Of a DNA stretch of 64,000 nucleotides, positions 10,223-23,280 are shown one piece after another; position 1 is the first letter of the stretch; each line of letters opens with the position of its first letter. The notes beneath the pieces were generated by a model, which saw only the letters and a list, made by a program, of their open reading frames with translations, ran no database searches and had not been told where the DNA came from. Position numbers and translations under genes: made by a program. The DNA is taken from positions 184,666,001 to 184,730,000 of the forward strand of contig NC_060210.1 in the NCBI RefSeq assembly GCF_021130785.1. The letters are read 5' to 3'. Source of the DNA: Homalodisca vitripennis (Eukaryota; Arthropoda; Insecta; Hemiptera; Cicadellidae).

Positions 10223-11699
10223 TGTCAATTGTGCCACGGCTTTCGTGATCATTACTTCTTTTTCATTTGAGGTTAGTTTTTTGCTAACATGGTTCTAAAA
10301 ATGGTTGATAAAGTTTTTTATCGTAGAGCATTTTTTTGCTCATACGGAATTGGACGTAAAAAAACAAATGTAATTTTCTCCTTAAAACTTCAGTGTTGGT
10401 GTAACTCAATATTTATTTCCAATAAATAAAAAGCTAATACTTTTTAAGAACTTTAAATTAGTTCACCCATTACTGTCTTTTGCAAATCTGTATTGTATTT
10501 CAGGATATAAATTGTGTATTTTGTAGTTAGGTTATGTTATTATATTTAGTGGTTTTTCGTACAATTAATTATTTGTCTGTCCAGCATAATTAGAAAAAAT
10601 AAATAATTTATTACATACTAGTAATTATTCAACTATACAGTTAATGAAAAGCTAATAGTTTTTAAATATTTCTATTTTTTGACCCCTAAATCTCTTGTAG
10701 TATTTTTTGTATTGCAGGGGTTGAAGGATTTTTTGGGATATTATTTGTGTTTTTTGTACTTAAGTTGAATAATTTATATTTTTATTAGTGAAATTAATTT
10801 TTATACTTTATTGTATACCAAAATCGTGTACTTATATATTTTTAGTTTCTAACTAGCAAACTACTGTTAAATTAAGATCTAGAAGTTATTTACATTCACC
10901 ACTATATTTCTTAACGTTTTTGCTTTTTTTTAATTTTTATCTTACTTCATAATATTTCAGTATTTTAACCACTCAGGAAATGAGACTATAAAAAATCCAT
11001 ATTTACAATAATCATTTGATAATTAAGTTGGACAGTTGGTCATATTAAAAGCAATTATTAAATTCGGATGTACTTTAAACACTATGATAACGGATAAAAA
11101 AGCAATTCTTTATAATCATAGTAGTGAAGCATCTGCCTTAATCCACAACAGTAAATGTTATATATATGGGTACAAGACAACGCATGATTTTTCCGATACA
11201 ATAATATAACGACAGTTAATCTTGTGTGTTTAGAATGATTTACAAAAATAACTCACTAAATATAACGTAGCTATAGTGGGAAGGATTGATTTAATGCGAA
11301 ATATAGGATTACTCAATGTTACATTTTAAATATAGCAGTAACTGGAATTGTGGCCATAATCAAAAATTTGCTGTAGTACAATTTACTGTAGAGAGAGGGA
11401 GAGAGCAAGAGTGTGTGTCAGTACAGCCATTTGATTGTTACTGTTATCGACAGGGAATCAATCAGTCAGATTTAATACAACCTTTGTGAAACGATCCATC
11501 AAGTTTGTAGACTCAGAAGTATACTTTTGTACTTTTGATACCTTTACAACAGAATTTCTAATATATATTCAAATATGTGTACTTAAGGCAGTAAATAGAA
11601 ATCATAAAAAATACTTTAAACAAATGTTTCAAAATTTCCTTATTTTATCCTATTACAATTTACTATTAAATTCTATATTTTTTATCATTGTTCTAGAGA
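10223..11699. other. No gene recognised; contains a diverged internal duplication
   Basis: AT-rich DNA. Segments near 10430-10600 and 10645-10830 look like diverged tandem copies (GAAAAGCTAATAGTTTTTAA-type start, TTGTATT-CAGG, ATTTGTG/TTTTGTA). A plus frame at 11435-11707 (90 codons) has no recognisable features and low-complexity content. Confidence 0.5.
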
Positions 11700-11868
11700 G
11701 TATCTGAGTCTAAGAGCCGATATTTCAGCCGATATTGAGAAAATATTTTCCAACATTATCCCGTAAACCTTTGGCTCTTTCCAGAAGAAGATTACAGATA
11801 AAAGTTAGAAACTCTCGTGGAAAAAAAACTTTCACAACTGTCCTCTTATTTTGTCCAGGTCTACTATC
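11700..11868 (+). repeat. Repeat flanking the right duplicate, inverted copy at 63225-63395
   Basis: Contains GAGTCTAAGAGCCGATAT, GAGAAAATATTTTCCAAC and AACTTTCACAACTGTCC, all of which occur in reverse complement at 63225-63395. The match runs into the first bases of the duplicated block (CTCAAAGTAT), so the family spans the block boundary. Confidence 0.85.
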
Positions 11869-12516
11869 TCAAAGTATTTCCCTCTAGCACAAATTGCTGT
11901 TTGTTTTTCTGTATAATATACAAATACTCAGAATTACGAATGGAAAAATACAGGATCATTGTTAAGCATCCTGCGCTCTGAAGATCATACAATGTTTATA
12001 ACCTGATAGCTAGTGCATGATGTCTAAACAAAAAAAATGTATGTTCCTTCAATGTTCCTTCAATGTATGTACAAAATGCGAATAATTCACGTTTGTAAAA
12101 GCAACTGAAATCTACCAATTTGTAGTTTACCTATTTTTAATAAACACAGAAAAAGGTGACCTTAATTAAAAATATTACTGTAAAAATAAATTATAATTTC
12201 TAACCAGTTTTAAAATCGATTAAATAATAAAAACACATTATGGGTTTAATAATAAATAAAAATGCTGATATACTTCTGTAATAGTAAATAAGTATTTTAT
12301 TATTTTATATGAGTTAAATTTTTGTATTGCTAAAAATAGGTTTTCTTATAAATTTATAAACATTCATAATTTTTAGTTACATAGTACATCGTTGCATTAA
12401 AAAAATTTCATCTCAAATCATATTATTTTGTAGAATACGTTTAGTAATATGTTTTAGTGATAAAAACAACTCCGTATATGAAACATGTGGGAATATGATA
12501 ATTCTAATCCATGTCT

Positions 12517-13067
12517 TGAGTCGGTTCGCGTAGAATTTCCATATAGGAGTGCAGAAATAATGTAGTATAAATATGTGCCTTTGACCAGAGCCCTGAATTT
12601 GATTATTGCACGTCAAGACGAACCCTCTCAAGTGCCATGCAAATCCTAGCGCTTACGAGAAATACATTAGTTATACACACACAAATAGTAGTGTCGCTAG
12701 TTATACACACACAAATAGCAGTGTCGCTAGTTATACACACACAAATAGCAGTGTCGCTAGTTATACACACACAAATAGCAGTGTCGCTAGTTATACTCAC
12801 ACAAATAGTAGTGTCGCTAGTTATACACACACAAATAGCAGTGTCGCTAGTTATACATACACAAATAGCAGTGTCGCTAGTTATACACACACAAATAGCA
12901 GTGTCGCTAGTTATACACACACAAATAGCAGTGTCGCTAGTTATACACACACAAATAGCAGTGTAGCTAGTTATACACACACATATAGCAGTGTCGGTGT
13001 ATGAGACGTGTTTTGTGTAAGCCGAGATGTTGTGCCTTTCAGTGACTTGGCCACCGTAAGCAGATAT
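12517..13067 (+). repeat. Dispersed family S, copy 3, with expanded minisatellite
   Basis: The duplicate counterpart of 1538-2118. Flanking landmarks are the same (GTGCAGAAATAATG, GTGAGCC-like ends, TTGTGCCTTTCAGTGA). Confidence 0.85.
12668..12996 (+). repeat. 30-bp minisatellite (11 units)
   Basis: Eleven uninterrupted units of the same 30-bp motif as at 1692-2039, with scattered point variants (AGTAGTG, TACTCAC, TACATAC, TGTAGC). It lacks the CA-rich interruption of the left copy. Long frames on both strands are repeat artefacts. Confidence 0.95.
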
Positions 13068-14689
13068 TTACTGTTCTGTGGCGTTCTTACTCGAAAACCA
13101 CGAGTCAATAATATTGCATATTTATGCATTTAATGAATTAAAACTTTCGTGTTAAAAATAAATAGTCCAAAGAATTCTTTTTCTTTCTATATTTGGATTA
13201 ATTTTATATGAATGAAAATGTTTACACCAAAACTTTACCATAAATGACTAAAACTCTCCAGTTTGGTCCAATGTTGAAGATGGTATAATAATAACACATT
13301 TTTAATTACCTCTACAAGGCCGTAATGTATATCACAAAAATTGTGTTCACAATTTTCTAACGCATTGTGAACTGGAAAATATTTTCAGAATAGTCATACC
13401 AGCGCTCGTATAAGCCTAAGAATTAAGATATAATGATTTTTTTTCTGATTCTGTGTTAAGATTTAATACTGGAATTAATTATATGTAGCGATTCAGAAAT
13501 ATTGATTTCTCTGTGCGGACAATGTCAAAGCAATTAGATACGCTATTCAAAATTGTGCACACTGTTTCCATGGGAGAAATCGTTATACAATGAAATTTAA
13601 AATAATACTAATATTGCAAATCTGAATATTCCCACCAATTTTGAAGCAATAATACCAAGTACTACAGAAACTAATCTCGTAAATCAACCGTAAACTTTGC
13701 ATAGGTTATTTGAAAAGTTTAATCATATATCATTTTTAACAGGCTTCATCTAAATTGGCAGTTCTCATCTTTAAATTGATGTAATAATGGTTTATAACGT
13801 AAAAATTTATATTTAAAAATATGTTCCTTTATGAGTACACTCTGTTAATAGGCCGACACACGTGTGATAATTTTCTTTTATTTCCTAGGTTTTATTTTTA
13901 AAAACAGTAAATCTCGATTCATCATAATTACCAACGTCATACATACAAAGGGATAACCACTTATTCGAATAAATATTTTTACCAGTGTAAAAATAATCAA
14001 AAAACTATAATTTCACAATTTTTTAAACTTGAGATTAATCCAGATACGGCAGTCACAATTTTTCAGATTCTCAACATTCATTCTAATCAGTAATGTTAAA
14101 CAACATTCATTTAGAGAAAAATATGTTTAGCATTCTTCTGTTATTGTGATTTTACTATGGTAACACTAACCTCTATTCTAAGAAACATGGTTTAGGAGAA
14201 TGAAGCTCAACAACAAAATACTTTTACCAAAAAAATGCAATTAAAGCATAACGGAGACGAATATGTCAACAAGCTGGCGTCTTTCATATCTATACCACTG
14301 TTTGTTCTGTTTTTCAATAATATTGGTTTTCCAAAAACCAACCAAATATAACACATTATTAAATTATCACTTATAGAAGTTATTTTTCAAAATATGGAAA
14401 CTATATAAAACGTAAAAACAGTATAGAGATGGTAACTACATGTTACCATGGTCTGCGTGTATTTGCAAAAAAGTGGCGATGAAACATTTTTCAAATCGAG
14501 GTGATTCATCTTGCAAGACGTAGAATCAGCTGACATCCACAAGCAGTGAGACAATAACAGTTTTTTTGTCAATACCTCCCTTATTTATAACGATAACCAG
14601 CCTTTTAGTATTATAAACCTTGGCTACTAATATCTTATGATATAAAATATAGCTTTCTTAAATTGTATTGATATTTAAAAATTACCAAT
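13068..14689. other. No gene recognised; part of the duplicated block
   Basis: Aligns with about 2119-3717 with many indels. Confidence 0.7.
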
Positions 14690-14931
14690 AAATTAAGATA
14701 TCCTGTTTCTGTAGTTATAACAAACTTTAGTAACTGTGGAAGTAACCATATTCGGTAGTAGTAACTTCTCTAGATAACTGAAGGTAATTGCTGCACTAAT
14801 GACCGGGACCGCGGCTGCGGACAATGTACCCGATAAGACAGGTTAATTAAAGTTACCTCTCCCTCCCTAGCTAATCAGTGGGTAATGGCCCGGTATAGTC
14901 TTACTGAATGTCCTGGTTAACAGGGTATAAA
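14690..14931 (+). repeat. Dispersed family C, copy 2
   Basis: Counterpart of 3718-3971. From 14771 the sequence is identical to the left copy up to 15014, well beyond the family core. Confidence 0.87.
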
Positions 14932-15103
14932 TAATTTGTATCCTTAACTGCTAAAGACAAATGGTTTTTACCTCACTTAAATAATAACCAGAAAAATAGA
15001 CTTGATAACCGAATGAAAACTGTATTGATGTGTTTCACGGTTTTCTTTTTACTCCAGTACTTATCATGAGAAATTAATATTTTGTTGTTTGTAAGTGATT
15101 ATA

Positions 15104-15772
15104 TCTTATATATATATAAAAATGAAACTGTTCGTGTGTAACAGCATCACTCACAAACGGCTGGACGGATTCGCCTAATTTTTTTTTTTAATTTGTTCGT
15201 CTTAATCTGTAGAAGGTTATAGGATACTTTTTATCCCTTTCCCCATTCAGGATTCCGCCCCACTGGTTACAGAAATACCCGTAAGAAATGCATTGCAGCA
15301 AACATATGTTATTAAGTGAAAGAGTCTTTTCAAATTTTTAATCAGCTGTTCTTTGTAAACATATATAATGCGACAAAAAATATATTTATATATAAATTTC
15401 TTTACACTTATAGTTTTAAAGCATAGAGTAAGCTTAAGAGAAACGACAAATTTTGTTTAAACTGTTTCTGCAATCATAATATATAAAAATGAATGTTTGT
15501 GTGTTTGTCCTTTATAGACTCAGAAACTATTGGACCGATCACTATGAAAATTTGTATTTTTCTATGTAGAAGGTTTATACGCAATGCCCATTGATGTAAC
15601 TAACCACCAGGCTGTACTGCAAGATATAAAAGTTATCAAAGCGCCTGCACATTATAAACTGCAATTACAACACAGTAGTTACGTATATTAAAATATCCAA
15701 ACACTATTTGAAGGCAAAGAAATATACGGGCAAACCTTAAGAGACGCGTGCGAAGCCGCGGGAAACAGCTAG
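15104..15772 (+). mobile_element. Non-autonomous Helitron, 669 bp
   Basis: The insertion begins with TC and ends with CTAG and sits between A (15103) and T (15773). The left duplicate has the region without it (about 4139-4155), so an empty site is available within the window. Just before the end lies the short hairpin CGCG (15745-15748)/CGCG (15757-15760) inside ACGCGTGCGAAGCCGCGGG, followed by AAACAGCTAG. This is the 3' end style known from insect Helitrons. The 5' part carries TATATAAAAATGAAACTGTT. A second head-like sequence (TATAAAAATGAATGTTTGTG) starts near 15483, so the element may be composite. No Rep/helicase coding is present. It inserted after the block duplication. Confidence 0.88.
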
Positions 15773-17221
15773 TAACAGTATATAAAACCCGTAATAAGTA
15801 TTTATATTTTTGTACTCTAGTACTTGTTATGAGAAGTGTCGTTTACTGGAGTATTTATTTTACTATGCCTTTAGTTGAATTCTAAACCCAATTTTTATAA
15901 TGTATGATTGATAATATAAAAATGTCCATTTAAATATTAATTCAGATGCTCTTTTATGTGTTATAAAAGGTTATGAGTTGGTAGCACTGGCGGCTATCTC
16001 AAGTTTAGCCTCACAAAAACTGTGTTAACTTTTTGTAGTCGTAGAATATTAGATATCTCGCGTTTGAAAGACGAACAATTCATACACATCCTTAGGATTT
16101 TTTTATTGTTTTGCACTTAATATTTCCATTTCTTAGGTTACATCGCTTGAATAATCAGAAAGTATACATTGCAAAAGAAAGCTAAAAAGTGATTGGATGC
16201 GTAACCATTATAACATAAAATAAAGTACGTCAAACTACGTGTTGCGTATTGTGGCTCGTTGAATTTGCATGTAAAATTGCAAACCTATATCTTATTGCAT
16301 TAGATACAGGTGTTAGTTTGTTACATGTAATAATTCATATGATTGTACCCAGATTATTTAAAAATGTATTTATCTCTGTGATTTTCTCGTTGGTATAACG
16401 GTTACACAAAGACCAGTTAAAAATGGACAAACTTTCAACCAAATGCCAAGGAATGATATGTTTCATTGTTTAACTTGACTTTGGTTATACAGAAATAGAT
16501 TTTAGTGCCATTTCCGCTGTTGTAAAAACTTGAAATTTTATATCTTGAAGTAGTTCTTGTACGGGGAGGATTTTTAGGAGAGTTTATATTTGCATGGTTT
16601 AAAGTAATTATACTGATTATATAAACTTATAATAAATAAATTATAAAAAAATTGTCTTCATAACATTGGGCAGATTACTAACACAATGTAAAAATATAAA
16701 TTTAGTTTGATAGTTAATTATTACCAAAATTCACATTATGAATTTTAATGGATTTTACTAAAAGTAAAGTTCTTCTAAATTTAAAAAAACAAAAATTTAA
16801 TTCTAAATAATCACAAATATTCAAAAGGACAATAAAATTTAAATAATTTTTAATTAAAACTCAAATTGTGTATAAATTCTACAGCTGCTATTAAAATTTT
16901 ATTTAAGAGCCAATGTTAATCCAAGTTAATTCTTTGGGAAATTAAAATGAATTTGAATAATTTAAGAAAACGAATGGAAGTATTCTGTTTACTACAAAAA
17001 CCAATATTTACTCTTTTAGTAAATATGAAAATTGTACATGTTTTGGATGAGAATAAAATTTATTTTAGAAATGAATTAGAATTTTCAGTTTAACAAAATA
17101 CTAACCTAATAACAAAATGAAAAAGTTTACGCATTTGTTCCTGAAATACAAAATATAGTACATGTTCCTGTGACTCTAGTAGTAAAATTACTTTGTACAT
17201 AATTCATATCTGTATATAATC
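15773..17221. other. No gene recognised; part of the duplicated block
   Basis: Aligns with about 4155-5599, differing by small indels such as an extra GGCGGCTATCT-like segment near 15988. Confidence 0.7.
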
Positions 17222-17505
17222 TGTCAAATACAGCGTTTGGTTAGCCGATATTCGAGGGCAGAATATCACCTTTTGGAAGTGCAGAATAATGACAGATAAA
17301 TATTTTTCTCCGACCAGATTACAGAGTGTGATAAGTGCCGCGTCGGTCCAAAGCTCCCCAGTGTGGTGCGAATGTTCGTCGGTCATGAAAAATACATCAG
17401 TTATAAACTCACAGATAGAGAAGTTTCGCTGTGTGAGATGTGTTTAGTGAAGGATGAGCTATTGTGCCTTTCAGCATACTAGCCTTAGTAAACGCATATT
17501 TTTGA
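17222..17505 (+). repeat. Dispersed family S, copy 4, single internal unit
   Basis: Counterpart of 5600-5885. It reads GTGTGGTGCGAATG near 17355, where the copy at 54718 reads GGTGCGAATCC in sense, close to an RNA polymerase III box B (GGTTCGANTCC). Confidence 0.82.
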
Positions 17506-17636
17506 TAGTGCGGAAAATTAGATTTAGAAAACATTTAAGGAAAAATATAAGTATTTTATTATGTACCATTTTAGATCAATAAAGAAAATATGTTAGAATA
17601 AAACAAAACTAAAGATTACGTATAAGATTATCTTTC

Positions 17637-18959
17637 TTCTCTCAATCTACGTTCTAAGGAAAGAATAAACAATTCGTACAAAGGAATAGAAGTAAAGACA
17701 AAAAATGGGAAATAGATAAAACCGGCGTAAAATTATTGTAAATTACTACATGTATTATGTTTTCGTACTAAAATTACAAACAAGATTAAAACCTTATATA
17801 TTACTAATAAATAATTTAAATTATGAATATTTGTCAACTACAGGAATTAATGTTAGCTTTCGAGAAAAAATTATCAATCATAAAATATGAAATAAAAAGA
17901 AAAATTAGATTATTTTTTCTCCAATGTATATATTGTCATCACTGGGGAGGATTGCTTGAAAAATTCCATTTATGTTTGTCTAGCTTTCTATCTGCCGTTT
18001 GTTCGTACGGTATCTCATTACTCAATTGACTTTAAAATTTGGAATTGAGCAGGAAGCTTTATTGTTATATAATCAACATAACATTTTATTATGATGCATG
18101 TTACTGAATGGGAAGTGCCTAAGCGTTTACGAATATTTTTACATTAACCTCTTGAGTACACGTAATGGCTACGAGAGGATTGCAGACTTAATAAATTTGC
18201 AATGAAACGGAATACTATTATATGTCAATTCAACATTTCACACAGTGAACACATATAACCCAGTGTGTTCAGCTATGGAGTTACAGGCAATATTGCATAC
18301 AGTCTCATAGAAGCCTGATATGCGATTCATGGAGTGACGTACTCTTATATTGTAATATTAACAATGTAAAAGGGCACACACAAAATATAATTATTGAGCA
18401 TTATTTTATTTCCTAATTTAATCTAGTTTCCTTAGCAACAATGCTATAGAAGCAGTCAACATTCATTATGCATGTTATCTCACCCAACAAAAGCTTGACC
18501 ATTTCTTTGTAATTACTATTAAAAGGCGCTACTATATTATAGCGGTGTAACAAACCGGCACGAGAATTTTAAATTACGTTCAAAATACAGCTATTAATTG
18601 ATATAACACAACAATTATTGGACAAAGCTTGCGTCATCACTATTTATATTAACGCCCATTTTTCCGATTGCTCATCATGTTTTCGATCTTCAGATTTTGT
18701 TATCATATTAGATCTATTCCAAACATAGTGTTATTGATATTTTGCGTAAATTAGCGATGAACAATGATCAAAATTATCATGCAAGATATATAACGTTATC
18801 AATATTGTATTCTCCTTCATGGAACATTTTGCTCAAATATGAAGAGGAAAATTCTTCACCTGGCATTCGTAGATTAAAACTCAATTCTGAAACCTTAAAT
18901 GTAGTGAACACAAAAAATGTACCTCTTATGTTTTTGATAATCGAAAATTTAGCGTACAA
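17637..18959. other. No gene recognised; sequence separating the two duplicated blocks
   Basis: Start of about 5.2 kb present only in the right-hand arrangement. It contains small frames (17823-18029, and 18742-19191 running into the next repeat) with AT-driven composition and no recognisable domain. Confidence 0.5.
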
Positions 18960-20140
18960 ATTAATTAGTTTTATTTTTTATTTATATTTTCTTTGCCGAC
19001 TCATTTTATTGCATATATTTCTAAATAGCGACAAGAATAGGGGTTTTTCTTTTGTTTGGTTGGTAATGATTGTTGGATATAAACCTATATTAATAATTCA
19101 TATCTATTTATTATTATTTATTATAAATTTTATTCACGTCAGACATTTGTTTATTGTTATTCATACTAACTTCTGTTATTGCCTGCTATGAAGTTATATG
19201 GTAACACACCTGTGAACAATGGTAATAAACCTGTCTTTAAAGTGGTATAAACTTGAAATAGGGTGGTTGGACTGATTCAGCGGTTGGATTATTATGGTTT
19301 TAGATAATTACTTTACTTTGGCTTAAGCCCTTTCTTTAAGGAATAATTCAAGTTGGAAAAAAAGAAAGATTACTTGTCTTGACAACATTTCTAAAAATCT
19401 CTTCACAATCTTCAGTAAGGAATGGTTAATGATTATATATTACAGCTCATATCTTATATGTATTTAATTTGGAAGTGGAAAACAATGTAAGCTCTGTTCC
19501 ATGAAAGAACAGAAGAAAAGCTTTTAAGAAAATGACACTCAAGGATTTAACCAAGGATTAGTTTTATTTGTTATTTATGTTTTCTTTGTTGACTTATTTT
19601 ACTGCATATATTTATAAATAAAGACAATAATAGACATTTTACTTTTCTTTTTGTATAATTAGTGATGATTTTAGGATATAAATCTATTTTAATAATTACT
19701 ATTTATTTATTATGAATTTTGTTCAAGTAATACATGTTTTTATTGTTATTGTAACTAACTTCTGTTATTTTATAATATGGATTCATATGAAACATTTGTA
19801 ATAAACCTGTCTTTAAAGTAATATAAACTGGAAAGAGGGTGGTTGGACTGATTCAGTGGTTGGATTATAATGGTTTTAAACATTTACTTTACTTTGCCTG
19901 AAGCCCTCTGTGGTAAGGAATAATTCATGTTGGAAATAAAAGCGATTGTTTGTCTGGAAAACAGTTACTAAAGAATCTTCATTATGGACTGGATAATGAA
20001 CATATAATACAGCTCATATCTCATACGTATTTAATTTGGAAGTGGAAAACAATGTAAGCTCTGTTTTATGAGAGAACAGAAGAAAAGCTTTTACGAAAAT
20101 GACACTCAGGGATTTAACAGTTGGGACGAGTTTAAGTTAG
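18960..20140 (+). repeat. Diverged tandem duplication, unit about 590 bp (family I at its end)
   Basis: Unit 1 is about 18960-19556 and unit 2 about 19557-20140. Shared markers are AATAAACCTGTCTTTAAAGT, GGGTGGTTGGACTGATTCAG, AATTTGGAAGTGGAAAACAA and GAACAGAAGAAAAGCTTTTA. The 149-codon frame at 18742-19191 crosses unit 1 but is destroyed in unit 2, so it is not treated as a gene. Confidence 0.9.
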
Positions 20141-20185
20141 ATTGGATATTTTATATCCACTCGAGGTGTTCTTGAAACTCGACAA
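20000..20185 (+). repeat. Dispersed family I
   Basis: The end of the tandem unit plus TTTAAGTTAGATTGG and ATATCCACTCGAG. Reverse-complement relatives lie at 46885-47095, 52325-52450 and 26100-26280, sharing GAAAGCTTTTC/TCC-type and CACTT-TGAAG segments. No coding potential is seen. Confidence 0.65.
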
Positions 20186-21589
20186 TTCTTTTGAAAATAA
20201 AAATTTCAAAGTTCAGTCTTGGTAAATACAATTTTTAAATGTATTAAAGCTTATGTATTTGTGAAAACAGCGATGAATATGACAAGTATGTAAGTGTGCA
20301 GCGTATTAAAGTGATATGATAATACCTATCTGTCTATCTAAATGTCCAAATGTAAACGAAAAGAAATATACCCTTGATCGCATTGCACTAGTTTTTTTAG
20401 CTGCCCATGAAAGCATAATTATCCTAAAGTTTGTGTAGAGCATTTTGTTACACTCTGTATATTCTGTGTTATTACGTTTTAACAGCTGTATCTTTGACTT
20501 CGGTACTAAGAACGATACAAAAGTGTATACGTGGTGAGTATTTAAACGGTAATATATAAAAATTCTTAGATTTTTAAATGAAATGAAAATAACAATACAA
20601 GTATCTAGAAATATATATTCACCATTAAAATTAGTTATCCATGATGTTACGACCAAAAATAATTATAAAATTATTTTAGGTTATAACTTTTTTTAAGGGG
20701 CCAAAATTAAGATGAACGCCGGTACAGTTGGCTCTTATGCAATACAGCTGGTACTAAATTTTACTGCACATTATTATTAGTTTTATATAACAGTCATTGT
20801 CATTCACAGTCATTATTTATTGGTTACGCTTTAATGTTAAAAGGTAAATTAGCTGAATGAAGACTGGGAGAGCTAAACGTGCCAAGTACCACTTTTATTA
20901 TTATAAATTTTTTACTGCTAAATTGCTATGTCCAAGCGCCAATGCAGTGGTAAGAGACCTATGTGCCAGGACGGTTTAATATACAAGTTCGCCAACAAAA
21001 CTCACTTGGCGTAAGTCCAAGAGATCAAGCATACGAGTACCTAATTTTCCTTTTCTATTAAATTAACATGCCTGTTAATTGATATTAATAATTTTTTGTT
21101 GGTACTAATTAATGAAAGTTACTTATGACTGGTAATGATAACGCAATTAATTTAATAATGTGAAAACGTTCAACCAAATCGCTTGCTTTACATACACTAT
21201 TATCAAACACTGTGATTCGTAGATAGAAATGAAGCTACATGTAAAATTTCTGTTTCTTAGGTGAGATTGCTCTCGAGATAACGTGTTTACAGTTTAGAAA
21301 TAAATTGAATGTTTCCTGAGATAACTAATTTTTAACATTTTATGCATGTTACATGTTAACTTAATTTTGGATAAACGTACACCTTTTTACATTCGATATG
21401 TGAGAGTTTTCATTTCTTATAGTTTGTTAAAACGGTAAATAGATTAATTTTTTTAATTCAGGAATTACTCTGTCTATTATTATTATAAATCTTTTTTTAA
21501 TAATAATAATGAAAATAATAATAGAAAAGTGTAATATTTGATACCGCGCATGCACAAACATACTTCTCCGAGAACGGTATTGTTGAATC
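20186..21589. other. No gene recognised
   Basis: AT-rich, unique within the window. A minus-strand frame of 116 codons (20306-20656) shows no recognisable motif and biased AT-rich composition; I do not call it. Confidence 0.5.
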
Positions 21590-21800
21590 TCAGAACATAC
21601 GACGAATAAATAAAACTTTTTCTTAAGAATCACTAAATTATTGAATGAAACGGAAGAGGTCTCGAGGCAGGAAGTGAACCTCGATGAATTTGCTTTCAAG
21701 TAACTGGGCCACTTGGCTTTCATTCTGTCCAGTCTGTGAAATTAGAGCAGCATTGTACCACGTCAACCGATTCTTTGAAATTTATTGCGTCGTAAGTAAA
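21590..21800 (+). repeat. Dispersed family E, copy 1
   Basis: Matches 41405-41622 in the same orientation: GAATAAATAAAACTT, AAGAATCACTAAA, TCGAGGC-GGAAGTG-ACCTC, CCACTTGGCTTTCATTC and CACGTAAACC-type ends. Unknown family, old by divergence. Confidence 0.8.
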
Positions 21801-22802
21801 TAACATAAACGGATCAAATTATAACATAAAAATGAACAAACTGGAATGTAGTATCACCGGTATTATATTTAATGTAAAAGCATACTTCTACATTATTTTC
21901 ATCTACAACTAAACACAAAATTTAATTTAAGTGAAATAAATTATCTTTTTACGAGTTATAACACTGACAACGCTAATCTGTGTTATGTGTCGTAAAAAGA
22001 GATTGGATCATGTTTTGGGGTGAAGTACGTATACAGCCATTTAAGTAAATTGATTGACAAATGTATTCCAACATTGGTTTTGATTTAGCTTTCATTTTTC
22101 TAACATTTATAACCTAACGATCGTTCTATAATTACAACATGAATTCCTTTTATATAGTAACACTTATATGTATAGATACTTATAATGTTCTCAAATTCAG
22201 CATAACATTAAGTAAATGGGTAGAATAACACAAAGTAAAATAATTTTTTTGAAAGCTAACAGGAACAAACCGTTGCACCTGTTCAACCAACAGATCTTAC
22301 AGTTCATATTGATTCTAGTAGTTTATCACAATTTGTTTTGTATGACTCCGTATGTTCGATTTTATTCCATTCCATTGAGGAAAATTTTTCCTATCACAAT
22401 ACCAATGGAATGGTCTGCATTACCAAACTAATGCTGTACTAAAATTGTTTCCATTACTTAAGCTTGAATCAGCTAACCAATGTCAAACTGCATTTATAAC
22501 ATTACACTTGATTACGTAAATCTGAAGTAACAATATATTTTAAAGAAATATTCATTAATAGTGTTATCCGATCTAGACGGCGCCCTAATAGGGTATTGGC
22601 ATGTGATAAGCTTAAGTTCACATTATAATCAATATGTCGTATAGCACTGAGATATATAGACTTTAATTGCTTTATTAATTCAACGTACGTTTCATCGTAG
22701 AAAATATTATTATGCCTGTAAAACCCGATTTGGGAATTCTCAAAAAGAGTACAGCTTAAAATGATGTATGGTATATAAGTTTACAAGATTAAGGCCTGTA
22801 AA
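21801..22802. other. No gene recognised
   Basis: AT-rich, no repeat partner noticed in the window and no supported coding frame. Confidence 0.5.
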
Positions 22803-23280
22803 GATGATATAGTTTAAGTGACTTCGTCCTTCATAAAAGGTAATGGTATATGTTAAATAAAGAGTTACGTAAGATGTATAGTACAAGTCACGGTCTAATC
22901 CATTTATTACCTTCTCATAGCCACATTTTCCAAAAATTCACTATATTTATTACACTGTATTAATAAATGCATAAAATAGTCTCTCATCTTAATACCTACT
23001 AAAACTATAAAAGTCAAGATGGCGAGTTTGGGTTTGACCAAAAGTCAAATTCTAGATACACAACTGGACTTATTGTAATAGCGAGGGAAAAGTAAAAGAG
23101 TTTAATATACAGTTCTAAACATTGTAAAAATCTAGGTATGCCACTGAAGCACATGTGTCTAAAGGAAGCTATGACAGACAGAATGTAACAGACAGTTATA
23201 ACGAGACTATTGTAGCTGTACGCACTGTAGCAGTAGAGCTTTATGGTACTGGTGTAAATCATAGATAATGCATTGTTAAT
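22803..23280 (+). repeat. Left flank of the second 107-bp array
   Basis: Copy of 6019-6504, with the same order of landmarks and a degenerate first unit ending ATGCATTGTTAAT. Confidence 0.9.

Larger units (their letters stand above)
11869..17636 (+). repeat. Right copy of the ~6 kb segmental duplication
   Basis: Direct copy of 1-6016. Homology ends at about 17636, where the left copy continues straight into the flank of the 107-bp array (6019) but this copy continues into unrelated sequence. It contains the 30-bp minisatellite (12668-12996), a family C copy, two family S copies and a Helitron (15104-15772). The stretch 14771-15014 is identical to 3811-4054 over 244 bases although both flanks carry mismatches and indels. 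Confidence 0.93.

Noticed and set aside
18742..19191. 149-codon plus-strand frame with hydrophobic C-terminal half
   Set aside because: It crosses a tandem-duplicated non-coding unit whose second copy does not keep the frame, and the hydrophobicity follows from T-rich sequence.
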